Shown here piece by piece: positions 25,669 through 33,880 of a DNA stretch of 64,000 bases (positions are counted from its first letter, which is position 1; the number at the start of each line of letters is the position of its first letter). This DNA is from Lachnospiraceae bacterium. GTDB taxonomy: Bacteria > Bacillota > Clostridia > Lachnospirales > Lachnospiraceae. Location of the stretch: assembly GCA_024405155.1 (NCBI GenBank), contig JAKSPC010000005.1, positions 31,805-95,804 on the forward strand. Reading direction: 5' to 3'. The notes under the pieces are model-generated. The model saw only the letters and a program-made list of their open reading frames with translations. It had not been told where the DNA came from and did no database searches. Both the position numbers and the translations under genes were made by a program.

Positions 25669-27507
25669 ATGAAAAGAGTAAAAAGATACGCAGCAAAAGT
25701 GCTCGCGGTCGCAATGCTTCTTACGGCGATCCTGCCGGGGAATGCGTTTGCCGCGGAAAGCACGGATCACGTCGACTGGCAGACGGCACTTGGCGAAGCC
25801 GCCGATCAGTGGCTCATTGACCAACCGGAGGCGGAGTTCGGCACGGATGCCGACTGGATCATCATTTCGCTCATAGGCAGCGGATACCTGAAAAAAGATG
25901 ATCCCTACGCAGTGAAATATGCCGAAAACCTGCTCGCCTATCTGGCGGAATATACCGAGGGTTCAGAGGCTACGCCTTCGGATGCGGGAAAGATCATCGA
26001 CCGTAAGGGTAAAACGGCAGGCTCCGTGAACGCGAAAGCGATCCTTGCCCTTAGCGCTCTGGGCCTTGAGACGGATGCCGCAGGCGAAGACGTGGCAGCG
26101 CCGTTTTCGGACGAAAATTTCGAGGAAAACAGGGACTGGTCACTTTCCGGATTCGCCTCCACGGACGGGTATCTGCTGATGGCATTAAACGGCCTGTCCG
26201 GTACGGGATCCTACACAAAAGAAAAGGCATGGATCAGACAGAACTTTACGACGCCGTCCAACTATGACCGCGAAACCGGTGCATTCGGATATACCTTGGA
26301 CGACTATTTCAGCGCAGACCCGGATACCACCGCCATGGTGATCCAGGCACTGGCAAAAAGCGGCGTCGGGGAAACGAACGACGTCATCGGCAAGGCGCTC
26401 GCATGGCTGAAAGATCAGCAGACAGCGACGGGAGCCATTGACAACTGGGGCGACAACGTGGATTCCACAGCCCAGGCAGTACTCGCTCTCTGCGCACTGG
26501 ATATCGACCCAGCCTCCTGGAAACAGGACGGCATGTCACTGATCGATTATATCGTTTCGACATACGATCCGGAAACAAGGACTTTTCAGGGCGCCTACGG
26601 GGACTCCTATCAGAACCAGGCCGTTCAGGCGCTTGGTGCCTACAGGAAATACGTGAATGCTCATGCCGCGCAGTCGTCCTCCGACGAGGAACCTTACAAA
26701 CCGTCAGACGTGCGGTCATCTTACAGCGGAAGTTCTTACAAAGTGTCTGCCGCGCAGAAATTGAGAGACGCCATGAATATCTCCGTGACGTCACCGGAAC
26801 AGGGCGACTGGGTCCGGATGGAAGACGGCTCCTGGATGCTCTTTGAAAACGGAATGCCCGTTGTTTCGCGCTGGGCGGCCGCAGTCAATCCGTATACGAC
26901 GCCGGAGTCCGTTTCGTGGTTCTATTTCGGCGACGACGGAAAGATGCTTGTCGGCTGGCAGAAGATCGCAGAAAAGTGGTATTACCTGAATCCCATCCAT
27001 AACGGCTGGTATGGCGCGTGCTACATGAATGCAAAGACACCCGACGGCTATCGGGTGGGTGCCGACGGTTCCTGGATCGAAGAAGCAGCCGAAGAGGATC
27101 CCGCCGCATCTTCGGCCGGCTCAAAAAACGGGGCCGATGAAAAAGAAGAAAAGAAAACCGGAACAGTGACTGTTTCCGTTTCTGCCGGTGCCACCACAAC
27201 AGAAGGAAACACGATCTCTTTCTCCGCTTCAAAAACATTCCGGACGGATGACACGGAGGAAACCTCTGCTTACGACCTCCTGTGTGCGCTCTGTGAGGCA
27301 AAGGACTGGGACATGGAAGGGGACGGTTCCTACGTGGCCGGGATCAATGGTCTTTTTGAATTTGACTGTGGATCATCAAGCGGATGGATGTACAAAGTAA
27401 ACGGAAAGATCCCGGCCGTTTCCGCCGGTGACTGTGAAGTAAACGCCGGCGACAAAATCAGCTGGTTCTACGTGACAGACTATGAGAAACTGTTCGGTGA
27501 CATGTAA
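25669..27507 (+). CDS. Secreted toroid + wall-binding repeat + DUF4430 protein, predicted B12-binding
   Basis: 612 residues from ATG 25669 (GGAAGGAG upstream). Signal peptide 1-28 ending NAFA|AE. Residues about 30-330 are alpha-alpha toroid repeats of the prenyltransferase/squalene-cyclase type (DPDTTAMVIQALAKSGVG, DSTAQAVLALCALDIDP). About 365-470 hold choline/cell-wall-binding-like repeats (DGSWMLFENGMPV, GWQKIAEKWYYLN). The last 110 are a DUF4430 domain (NGLFEFDCGSSSGWMYKVNG). Toroid plus DUF4430-like beta domain is the architecture of transcobalamin and intrinsic factor. With the B12 riboswitch upstream, cobalamin capture at the cell surface is the best inference. Confidence 0.8.
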   Translation: MKRVKRYAAKVLAVAMLLTAILPGNAFAAESTDHVDWQTALGEAADQWLIDQPEAEFGTDADWIIISLIGSGYLKKDDPYAVKYAENLLAYLAEYTEGSEATPSDAGKIIDRKGKTAGSVNAKAILALSALGLETDAAGEDVAAPFSDENFEENRDWSLSGFASTDGYLLMALNGLSGTGSYTKEKAWIRQNFTTPSNYDRETGAFGYTLDDYFSADPDTTAMVIQALAKSGVGETNDVIGKALAWLKDQQTATGAIDNWGDNVDSTAQAVLALCALDIDPASWKQDGMSLIDYIVSTYDPETRTFQGAYGDSYQNQAVQALGAYRKYVNAHAAQSSSDEEPYKPSDVRSSYSGSSYKVSAAQKLRDAMNISVTSPEQGDWVRMEDGSWMLFENGMPVVSRWAAAVNPYTTPESVSWFYFGDDGKMLVGWQKIAEKWYYLNPIHNGWYGACYMNAKTPDGYRVGADGSWIEEAAEEDPAASSAGSKNGADEKEEKKTGTVTVSVSAGATTTEGNTISFSASKTFRTDDTEETSAYDLLCALCEAKDWDMEGDGSYVAGINGLFEFDCGSSSGWMYKVNGKIPAVSAGDCEVNAGDKISWFYVTDYEKLFGDM

Positions 27508-28375
27508 CATACGAAAAGCGGCTGCCGCACTGGCGGCTGCCGCTTTCTGCGTGCTGTTTTCCTTACCCGTATTTGCGGCAGGTACCGGGGACAGTGCCTG
27601 GGACGTGATCGCAAAGGCGCAGGGTGAAAGCGGGATCCGCCCGCAGGAGGCAGACGCGTGGTATTCTTCTCTGGAAAAGACGCTGAAGGAGAAAAACGGG
27701 GTCCTTTCCGAAAACCGGTATACAGAGTATTCCAAAATCGCACTGGCGGCTCTGGCCATTGGAAAGGATCCGGAAAATGTCGGCGGATACGATCTGATCT
27801 CCCGTCTGTATGACTGTGACAAAGTGGTGCGGCAAGGGATCAATGGTCCCGTATGGGCGCTGATCGCGCTGGACGCCGCCGGAAAAAAGCAGGAAGTCAC
27901 GGCCGAATACCTCCGGTATCTTCTGGAAAGAGAACTGCCTGGCGGCGGCTGGAACATGACGGGGAACGGCGCGCCGGATCCTGACGTTACGGCCATGGTC
28001 CTGCAGGCATTTTCCAATCACCGAAGTGCTCCCGGCATAAGCGCTTCAATAAACCGCGGGATCCGCGTACTGTCCTCCCTGCAGAAAGAAAACGGCTGTT
28101 TTTCGGGTTATGGCTCGGAAAACGCCGAAAGCACTGCGCAGGTCATCATTGCCCTGTGTGAACTGGGATGGTCGTCTGAAAGCCCGATGTTTGTCAAAAA
28201 CGGGATCAGTGTCAAAACAGCGTTGGCGTCATATCGTCTGGCAGGCGGTGAATACCTTCATAAAAAGGGGGACAGGACTGCCGATGCCATGGCCACGCAG
28301 CAAGGCCGCCTCGCAGAAGCTGCGCTGTGGCGATACGAAAACCACAGAGGTTCGATCTATGACATGGGGAAATAA
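27482..28375 (+). CDS. Secreted alpha-alpha toroid protein
   Basis: About 297 residues, signal peptide ending LPVFA|AG. The mature part is one toroid domain (YTEYSKIALAALAIGKDPE, GGGWNMTGNGAPDPDVTAMV, ESTAQVIIALCELGW). It lacks the beta domain of its upstream neighbour. Its 5' end overlaps that gene by 26 nt; the start could be ATG 27482 or GTG 27497, and no strong ribosome binding site is visible, so translation is probably coupled. Its 3' end overlaps the DUF4430 lipoprotein gene by 17 nt. The pair looks like the two halves of a transcobalamin-type protein on separate chains. Confidence 0.75.
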   Translation: MRNCSVTCNIRKAAAALAAAAFCVLFSLPVFAAGTGDSAWDVIAKAQGESGIRPQEADAWYSSLEKTLKEKNGVLSENRYTEYSKIALAALAIGKDPENVGGYDLISRLYDCDKVVRQGINGPVWALIALDAAGKKQEVTAEYLRYLLERELPGGGWNMTGNGAPDPDVTAMVLQAFSNHRSAPGISASINRGIRVLSSLQKENGCFSGYGSENAESTAQVIIALCELGWSSESPMFVKNGISVKTALASYRLAGGEYLHKKGDRTADAMATQQGRLAEAALWRYENHRGSIYDMGK

Positions 28376-28880
28376 AAAAAACTTCCTTCGGCGCGTGCTT
28401 TTCACCGTGACTGCCGTCATTGTTCTTCTGACAGCATGCCATGCAAAAAAAGCGCATGCGCCTGCGGAAACAGGAAACACCTGCACGGTCACCATACGAT
28501 GCGATACGATCCTTGAAAACATGGAGGCTCTGGATTCCGAGAAAAGGGATCTTATCCCGGCAGACGGAGTGATCCTTCCGGAAACGGAAGTCACCGTATC
28601 TGACGGCGATTCCGCCTTTGATGTGCTGAAGCGGGCCTGTCTTGCGGGCAGGATCCATCTGGAATTCTCGGAAGCCGCGTTCTATGATTCCGTCTACATA
28701 GAAGGGATCGCCAACATCTATGAATTTGACTGCGGGCCCTTGAGCGGATGGATGTTCTGCATAAACGGCGAATATAAAAACTACGGCTGTTCTGCCATTT
28801 TGGTCTCTCCAGGAGACAGAGTGGATTTCAACTATACGTGCGATCTGGGGTGCGATCTGGGAAACGGCGTTTCGCAGTGA
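28359..28880 (+). CDS. DUF4430-domain lipoprotein
   Basis: 173 residues from ATG 28359. The N-terminal helix ends in the lipobox LTAC (Cys about 25), so it is lipid-anchored outside the membrane. The rest is a DUF4430 domain: SDGDSAFDVLKRACLAG, the motif IANIYEFDCGPLSGWMFCIN, and SPGDRVDFNYTCDLG at the end. It matches the C-terminal domain of the first gene of the operon. In transcobalamins the beta domain closes over cobalamin held by the toroid; here the toroid protein is encoded just upstream. Role in B12 uptake is inferred. Confidence 0.8.
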   Translation: MTWGNKKNFLRRVLFTVTAVIVLLTACHAKKAHAPAETGNTCTVTIRCDTILENMEALDSEKRDLIPADGVILPETEVTVSDGDSAFDVLKRACLAGRIHLEFSEAAFYDSVYIEGIANIYEFDCGPLSGWMFCINGEYKNYGCSAILVSPGDRVDFNYTCDLGCDLGNGVSQ

Positions 28881-28884
28881 TCCC

Positions 28885-29436
28885 TTACTTTACGCCGCAG
28901 GATGCATCCGCAGCAGTGTATTTTTTCAAGGTGATCACCAGGATGGGGATCAGAACGAGCTGCAGGATGATGCCGGGGATCGCCGTGAGAAAGGCACCGG
29001 AAAGAAAAGCCTCCCAGCCGAATTCCGTGCTGCCAAGACCATAGAAAACAGTCCTTGCAATGCCCCATACCACTCTTCCGGCGATCATGGCCGCAATAAG
29101 CGCAATGTAGACGGAGGACTTTTTCTGCGGGAGGACTTTATAGAGCATTCCCGCGGTAAAGCCGTAGGTGGCCAACTCCAGGCTCATGGCGACTCCCTTG
29201 GGGATGAGCGGCGGCACGCCAAAAAGAACGGAACGAAGGAGCGGCGCAATGAGCCCCACGGCAAGCCCGTACCACGGGCCGCAGAAGAAACCGCACAACA
29301 GCACCGGGATGTGCATGGGACAAAGCGCGTTTCCGATCTGCGGGATCTGTCCCGTCAGAAACGGAAGCACCAGGGCCAGCGCCAGAAACATGGCGGCCAG
29401 CACCAGATGGTAAGATTTTTTACTGTTCGATGACAT
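28885..29436 (-). CDS. ECF transporter S component (candidate cobalamin type)
   Basis: 183 residues, six hydrophobic helices in the ECF S-component pattern: FLTGQIPQIGNALCPMHIPV, LCGFFCGPWYGLAVGLIAPL, GVAMSLELATYGFTAG. S components bind a vitamin and deliver it through the shared ECF ATPase/T module, which is not in this window. It converges on the riboswitch-controlled secreted proteins with a 4-bp gap, so cobalamin is the favoured substrate (context only). It lies downstream of trxA on the same strand, with a CAGCCGG/CCGGCTG hairpin between. Confidence 0.75.
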   Translation of the reverse strand: MSSNSKKSYHLVLAAMFLALALVLPFLTGQIPQIGNALCPMHIPVLLCGFFCGPWYGLAVGLIAPLLRSVLFGVPPLIPKGVAMSLELATYGFTAGMLYKVLPQKKSSVYIALIAAMIAGRVVWGIARTVFYGLGSTEFGWEAFLSGAFLTAIPGIILQLVLIPILVITLKKYTAADASCGVK

Positions 29437-29488
29437 TTTTCACTGATACCTCACAGCCGGGAACGATAGTCCCCTCCTCCGGCTGAAA

Positions 29489-29803
29489 TCACTTCTCCAG
29501 CATTTTTACCAGATCCTCTTTGGGGCGATAGCCCACGGAGGTATCTACGGCTTTGCCGTCTTTCATGAGCACCACCATGGGGATGCTCTCCACGTGAAAG
29601 GCTGCTGCCAGTTCTTCCTCTTCGTCCACGTTGACTTTTCCCACTTTCACTTTGCCGTCGTATTCTTCGGCGATCTCCGCAATGACGGGGGAAAGCATGC
29701 GGCAGGGGCCGCACCAGGTCGCCCAGAAGTCCAGAAGGACCGGGCGGTCGGAATGCATGACTTCTGTATCGAAGTTAGCTTTTGTGATCGTTATTTCAGA
29801 CAT
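29489..29803 (-). CDS. trxA: Thioredoxin
   Basis: 104 residues with the active site WCGPC in DFWATWCGPCRMLSP and the cis-proline segment ESIPMVVLMKDG. It is a cytoplasmic dithiol reductant. It starts 2 bp after the stop of an FTR-like gene, a strong sign of a dedicated reductase-thioredoxin pair. Confidence 0.95.
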   Translation of the reverse strand: MSEITITKANFDTEVMHSDRPVLLDFWATWCGPCRMLSPVIAEIAEEYDGKVKVGKVNVDEEEELAAAFHVESIPMVVLMKDGKAVDTSVGYRPKEDLVKMLEK

Positions 29804-29805
29804 AT

Positions 29806-30003
29806 TTATTTCTCCTTATAGTACAGCATACAATGACAGAATCCCTCATAGTTCGGGTCGGAGATCTGCTCGCGGAATTCTTTGCACATGCACTTCGTAT
29901 CTTCCGTGCGCTCTCTCCGGCAGGGGCAGTAGCCGCCGGACTGTCTGAGTCCTTCTTTTACCACATTGGCTATCTCTTTATCAGGGTTTTCGGTGATCTT
30001 CAT
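29806..30003 (-). CDS. Ferredoxin-thioredoxin reductase catalytic-chain-like protein
   Basis: 65 residues with three CxC pairs: Cys26-Pro-Cys28, Cys38-Met-Cys40 and Cys56-His-Cys58. This is the signature of the FTR catalytic subunit, which holds a 4Fe-4S cluster next to a redox-active disulfide. It would pass electrons from ferredoxin to the thioredoxin encoded 2 bp downstream. It is smaller than plant FTR beta chains but matches the length of compact anaerobe homologs. AGGAGG precedes the ATG. Confidence 0.8.
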   Translation of the reverse strand: MKITENPDKEIANVVKEGLRQSGGYCPCRRERTEDTKCMCKEFREQISDPNYEGFCHCMLYYKEK

Positions 30004-30110
30004 GCCGGTCCTCCTTTCCGCTTCCTAAAGATCTGAAAGAGCTCTCTTTCTGCTTTCATTATACATGGAAACGGATGCGCCACAACCATCACATCTGAGG
30101 GCCCGGGGCC

Positions 30111-31301
30111 TCATTCCTGGGGCCCGCTGAAAAATGCCCGGATCTGCGCTTCACTTGCCTGGGCGGAACCCTGCGCAAAGCCCGTTTTTCCGCCGCCCCG
30201 TCCGTTTAACAGGGTGTTCATCAACTTTACAAACGGCGCGATATCCTGCCCGGGGTGCACCATCGCGTATTTCCAGGGCACCACGTCCTCTTTCTTTCTG
30301 CCATCCGCGCTGTCTGCCGAAAACATCGCCGCCCGTCCTCCGCAGGTCTCGCCGATGATCACCGCCATTTTCCGCACGCTGTCGGGAGAAAGGCCCTCGG
30401 TGACGATGAGCACGTCCCCGGCGCCCGCGTATGTTTTTGCCAGCTCCCGGAAATACTTTTCCTCTGTATTTGCCAGCGCCACCTTGGCCGCTGCCAGATC
30501 CTCCTTTGTTTTCCGCACCACCTCCGCCGTGGTTGTCATGTGGGCATTCAGCATCACGCCCACTTCCCGGTTCTGCTCAAAGCAGGTGTTCAAAAGGTCA
30601 TAGGCCCGTTTTCCGAAGCACACCTCAAACCGGGTGCCGCCGTGGAACCCCTGGGCGGAAACGAACTTGGCGATGCCCACCTCGCCGCTTTCCTTTACGT
30701 GCGTGCCGCAGCAGGCGCAGGTATCCGCCCCGGGGAAGCTCACGATGCGCACGTCCCCTTTCAGTTCCTTTTTGCTTCTGTAGGTCACGCCGGAAAGCTG
30801 ATCGTCTCTGTAAACGCGGATCTCGCAGCCGTGGTTCTCCCAGATGTAGGCGTTGGCCCGCCGCTCCACTTCCATGATCTCCTCAAAAGAGATCCGGGCG
30901 TTGTAATCGATGGTCACGATATCGGATCCCATATGGAATCCCACGTTGTCGCAGGAAAACATCTCGCAGATCATGCCGCTTACGATATGTTCGCCGGAAT
31001 GCTGCTGCATGTGGTCGAAACGGCGCTCCCAGTCGATAACGCCGTGGATGGTTTCGCCCGCAAGAACAGGCCCTGTCACCGTGTGCAGGATCTGCCCGTC
31101 TTTTTCGTGGACGTCCGTCACCAGGACCTCACTGCCGTCCGCACGGATCAGTTTTCCGTGGTCGGCAGGCTGGCCGCCGCCTTCGGGATAAAATGCCGTG
31201 GCGGAAAGAACCACCTTCCACGCGCCGTTTTCCGGCGCGGCAGACAGCACTTCTGCATCAAATTCTTTTAAGTAGGGATCTTTATAGAACAGTTTTTCCA
31301 T
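30111..31301 (-). CDS. Alanyl-tRNA editing protein AlaX, long form
   Basis: 396 residues. N-terminal beta barrel (YPEGGGQPADHGKL), then the editing domain with zinc ligands in HSGEHIVSG and CACCGTHVKESGEVG, and a C-terminal DHHA1-like part (GRGGGKTGFAQGSAQ). It hydrolyses Ser-tRNA(Ala) or Gly-tRNA(Ala) in trans. It follows the AlbA_2 regulator gene on the same strand. Confidence 0.88.
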   Translation of the reverse strand: MEKLFYKDPYLKEFDAEVLSAAPENGAWKVVLSATAFYPEGGGQPADHGKLIRADGSEVLVTDVHEKDGQILHTVTGPVLAGETIHGVIDWERRFDHMQQHSGEHIVSGMICEMFSCDNVGFHMGSDIVTIDYNARISFEEIMEVERRANAYIWENHGCEIRVYRDDQLSGVTYRSKKELKGDVRIVSFPGADTCACCGTHVKESGEVGIAKFVSAQGFHGGTRFEVCFGKRAYDLLNTCFEQNREVGVMLNAHMTTTAEVVRKTKEDLAAAKVALANTEEKYFRELAKTYAGAGDVLIVTEGLSPDSVRKMAVIIGETCGGRAAMFSADSADGRKKEDVVPWKYAMVHPGQDIAPFVKLMNTLLNGRGGGKTGFAQGSAQASEAQIRAFFSGPQE

Positions 31302-31350
31302 GAATAACGAACCTTCTTTCCTGAAAACACGCTCCGCCGTGATTTTCGCC

Positions 31351-32016
31351 TTACCCCGGCTTCCGTTTGAGTCTGTATCTTACTGCAGGGCCGTTCCCCT
31401 GCTTTTCCACCACGCCTTTTGCCATGAACCGGTTCAGATACCGCCTCACCTGGGAGGTGCTCAGCTCCAGCTTTTTGGCAAGCTCCCGGGCGGAGGCGCT
31501 GGCATGATCCGTGAGCCATACCGTAATGGCCCCCATATAGCGCATACTGTCAGAAAGCTTCCTTGCTTCTTCCCGTTCCCGGACCATTTTCTGTATCTGC
31601 TCTTCCGAAAGACGGATGTCGCCCTCGCCGTTCCTTATGAAGGTATTGTGTATATCGCCGTCCACATAAACCGGCCGCTGTTCCCTTGTGGCCCGGGGCA
31701 CGTAGATCACAGCGATATGGTTTCCGTTTACCGTGGCGGTATACAGATCCCTGTTCCGGATCAGATTCACACTCACCCGTTTCGGATCGTTTACCTTTAC
31801 GTAAAACTCTGCCAGAAGTTTTTCGGCATCCGGCAGATCCACGGTGCTGAAGGTCTTGTCCGGGTTTTCCGTGACACCCAGCAAAATGTACCCGCCCATG
31901 GTGTTGGCAAAAGCGGAATACGTCTCCCACAGGCTCTCCGGAAAACCGCCCAGCGCCGTTTTGGCCTCTACGCGGTTGTTTTCCGTATATTCACATATCC
32001 TGGTAAAATCAAGCAA
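31351..32016 (-). CDS. AlbA_2 (Schlafen-like) putative transcriptional regulator
   Basis: About 221 residues from TTG 32016 (AAAGGA upstream); an alternative TTG lies at 32052. No ATG is available. The AlbA_2 DNA-binding domain is seen in ICEYTENNRVEAKTALGG, SAFANTMGGYILLGVTE and HNTFIRNGEGD. A C-terminal winged helix follows (SARELAKKLELSTSQVRRYL). Typical AlbA_2 proteins are longer and include an ATPase-like part, so this is a short form. Target unknown. Confidence 0.7.
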   Translation of the reverse strand: MLDFTRICEYTENNRVEAKTALGGFPESLWETYSAFANTMGGYILLGVTENPDKTFSTVDLPDAEKLLAEFYVKVNDPKRVSVNLIRNRDLYTATVNGNHIAVIYVPRATREQRPVYVDGDIHNTFIRNGEGDIRLSEEQIQKMVREREEARKLSDSMRYMGAITVWLTDHASASARELAKKLELSTSQVRRYLNRFMAKGVVEKQGNGPAVRYRLKRKPG

Positions 32017-32075
32017 TGCTCTGTTTTCCTTTTCAATGCCGACCTTCTGCAACTCTGTTTTCTGCTATTATCATA

Positions 32076-32309
32076 GCACGGGCCTGCACGATTTTGCAGT
32101 ACTTCTACAAAACAAAAGTCCTGGGGGCGTCCTTCCGCACCGCGGATGAGATCGAGCGACTGGCCGGCGTGGGCTGCCATGCCGTGACCATCACTCCGGA
32201 ATTCTTCGACCTGCTCATCAAACACCCCTCCACCAACGAATCCCTGGAGATGTTCCGAAACTCCTGGAAGAACGCGTTCGGGGACAGTCAGATCACCGAC
32301 TATCTATAG
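32076..32309 (+). pseudogene. C-terminal fragment of a transaldolase-like protein
   Basis: The frame reads YKTKVLGASFRTADEIERLA, then GCHAVTITPEFFDLLIKHP, and ends with a stop at 32309. This is the C-terminal quarter of class I transaldolases. The barrel with the Schiff-base lysine is missing and no start is credible. It abuts the divergent AlbA_2 gene, so a rearrangement probably removed the 5' part. Confidence 0.75.
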
Positions 32310-32351
32310 ACTGACGGGCAGAACGATACGTGACGGTGCATCGCTGGCAGG

Positions 32352-32448
32352 CTTCTGTATTTTCAAGTTTTCATAGAACAAGTGAGGCGTGGGAAAGGGA
32401 CCCCACGCCTCGTTTACGCTGTTCGTATGAAAACTTAGAAAATGGAAG
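32352..32448. repeat. Long nested inverted repeat (about 97 bp)
   Basis: Centre: GAGGCGTGGG (32384-32393) pairs with CCCACGCCTC (32402-32411). Outside it GAACA pairs with TGTTC, then AAGTTTTCATA with TATGAAAACTT, and ATTTTC with GAAAAT, and GCTTC with GGAAGC, with small internal loops. No gene overlaps it. It could be a structured RNA, a strong terminator or a small palindromic element. Confidence 0.75.
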
Positions 32449-32529
32449 CCGAAGCGGCCGCACCGGAATGTATGTTCTGCCGGTCAGTCTCTGATACCAA
32501 GCGCATCTTTCAGCTTTAATAGCCGCTCT

Positions 32530-33873
32530 TTACCTGCTTTCCACGATGACAGATATGCCGTTGGGTATGGCTGCCGCGCGGGCTTCGCTTCCTGCGATGC
32601 CGCGGGCTTTTGCCATGGCCTCAGCCACCGTTTCCGCATAAGTCATCTTCATGGCTTCGATGGTCTCCCTAAGTTCCGGCCGGGTCACGAAGATCACCGT
32701 ATGGCCCTTAAGCACTCTGGCCAGGATCTGGCTCTGCCACTGATCCGGAATGGTCTCATTCTGCGGCACGCGGCAGTATTCCTCATACAGAGCCTCTGCG
32801 CTTTCACATTCTGCCAGAGACCGGTAAAAGCTGTCCCCGCCGATGCCGTCCGCGCATTCCGCGCAGATCACGATGACGCCGCCTTTTCGGCAGCAACTTT
32901 CGGCCGCCGTCATGCTCTTCACGCACTGGTAAATGTTCTGGTCTAAAGGCGTGCCGCCGTTTCCGGTGACCACGATATCATACATGTCTGTCTTTACGCG
33001 GAACATCTTTCCCACGAAATCGCATCCCGCCGCATGGGACAGGAAGGGATCGCCGGAAAACGCCGCCACGGTACGGTGATCGTCGTCGATCACCACGTTC
33101 ACCACATACTGAAGCTTCGCCATTTTTGCCGCCGCCACCATGTCTTCATGAATGGGATTTCCGGAAAGGATGCCGGTACGGGCATGGGGATCCGCAATGA
33201 AGGGGCCGCAGTGATTCCCCAGTACGGTGAGCCGCCCGGCAACGCCGGGAAGCACGGACTTCCTTCCGCCGGAAAACCCGGCAAAGAAGTGGGGCTCAAT
33301 AAAGCCTTCCGCTACCAGCAGATCCGTCTCTGCAGCCAGTTTGTCCACGTAAAGAGGCGCGCCGGAAGGAAGCGTTCCCAGAAACACGTTCTTTTCGGGA
33401 TCGGCGCCGTCATGAATATATATGGGAGCGTTCAACGGCGCGCCGGCGAAAAACTCCGCACCGCCCGCAGGCTGTACCACAGTCACGGGCACGCCCAGCT
33501 TTTCCGAAAGCTCCGCCGCCGTGGTCTTCCGGTGAAGACCTGTCGCCACAAGGAATGTCACGAAAATCTGCGGGTTTCCTTCGCGGAGCTCGGAAAGCAT
33601 CCGCGGCAGGATGTCACGGCTCGGCACGGGACGGGTGTGATCGGAAATGATCACCACACAGGTCTTCTTTCCTGCGGCAAGCTCCCGCAGGCTCTTCCCG
33701 CCGAAAGGCCGCTCCATGGATGCCTCTACGATCGCCGTTCCGCAGAGCGCTGACGTGCACCCGCCCGCGGCTCCCGCCCCCGGGCATTTCCCGTCCATAA
33801 CAAAAGAGGGTGTGATCACCGTCACATCCTCATGTAATTCCAAAGTTCCTTTTCCGTAAGGGATCTTAACCAT
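32530..33873 (-). CDS. LarA-family (nickel-dependent lactate racemase-like) protein
   Basis: 447 residues from ATG 33873 (MVKIPYGKGTLELHE). LarA features: DHTRPVPSRDILPRMLSEL, ATGLHRKTT, GGTPLDQNIYQCVKSMTAAE and GGVIVICAECADGIGGDSF. LarA enzymes use a nickel-pincer nucleotide to racemise or epimerise alpha-hydroxy acids. No larB, larC or larE is adjacent, so cofactor genes must lie elsewhere and the substrate is open. DegV is 7 bp upstream, same strand. Confidence 0.85.
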   Translation of the reverse strand: MVKIPYGKGTLELHEDVTVITPSFVMDGKCPGAGAAGGCTSALCGTAIVEASMERPFGGKSLRELAAGKKTCVVIISDHTRPVPSRDILPRMLSELREGNPQIFVTFLVATGLHRKTTAAELSEKLGVPVTVVQPAGGAEFFAGAPLNAPIYIHDGADPEKNVFLGTLPSGAPLYVDKLAAETDLLVAEGFIEPHFFAGFSGGRKSVLPGVAGRLTVLGNHCGPFIADPHARTGILSGNPIHEDMVAAAKMAKLQYVVNVVIDDDHRTVAAFSGDPFLSHAAGCDFVGKMFRVKTDMYDIVVTGNGGTPLDQNIYQCVKSMTAAESCCRKGGVIVICAECADGIGGDSFYRSLAECESAEALYEEYCRVPQNETIPDQWQSQILARVLKGHTVIFVTRPELRETIEAMKMTYAETVAEAMAKARGIAGSEARAAAIPNGISVIVESR

Positions 33874-33880
33874 ATCGCAC

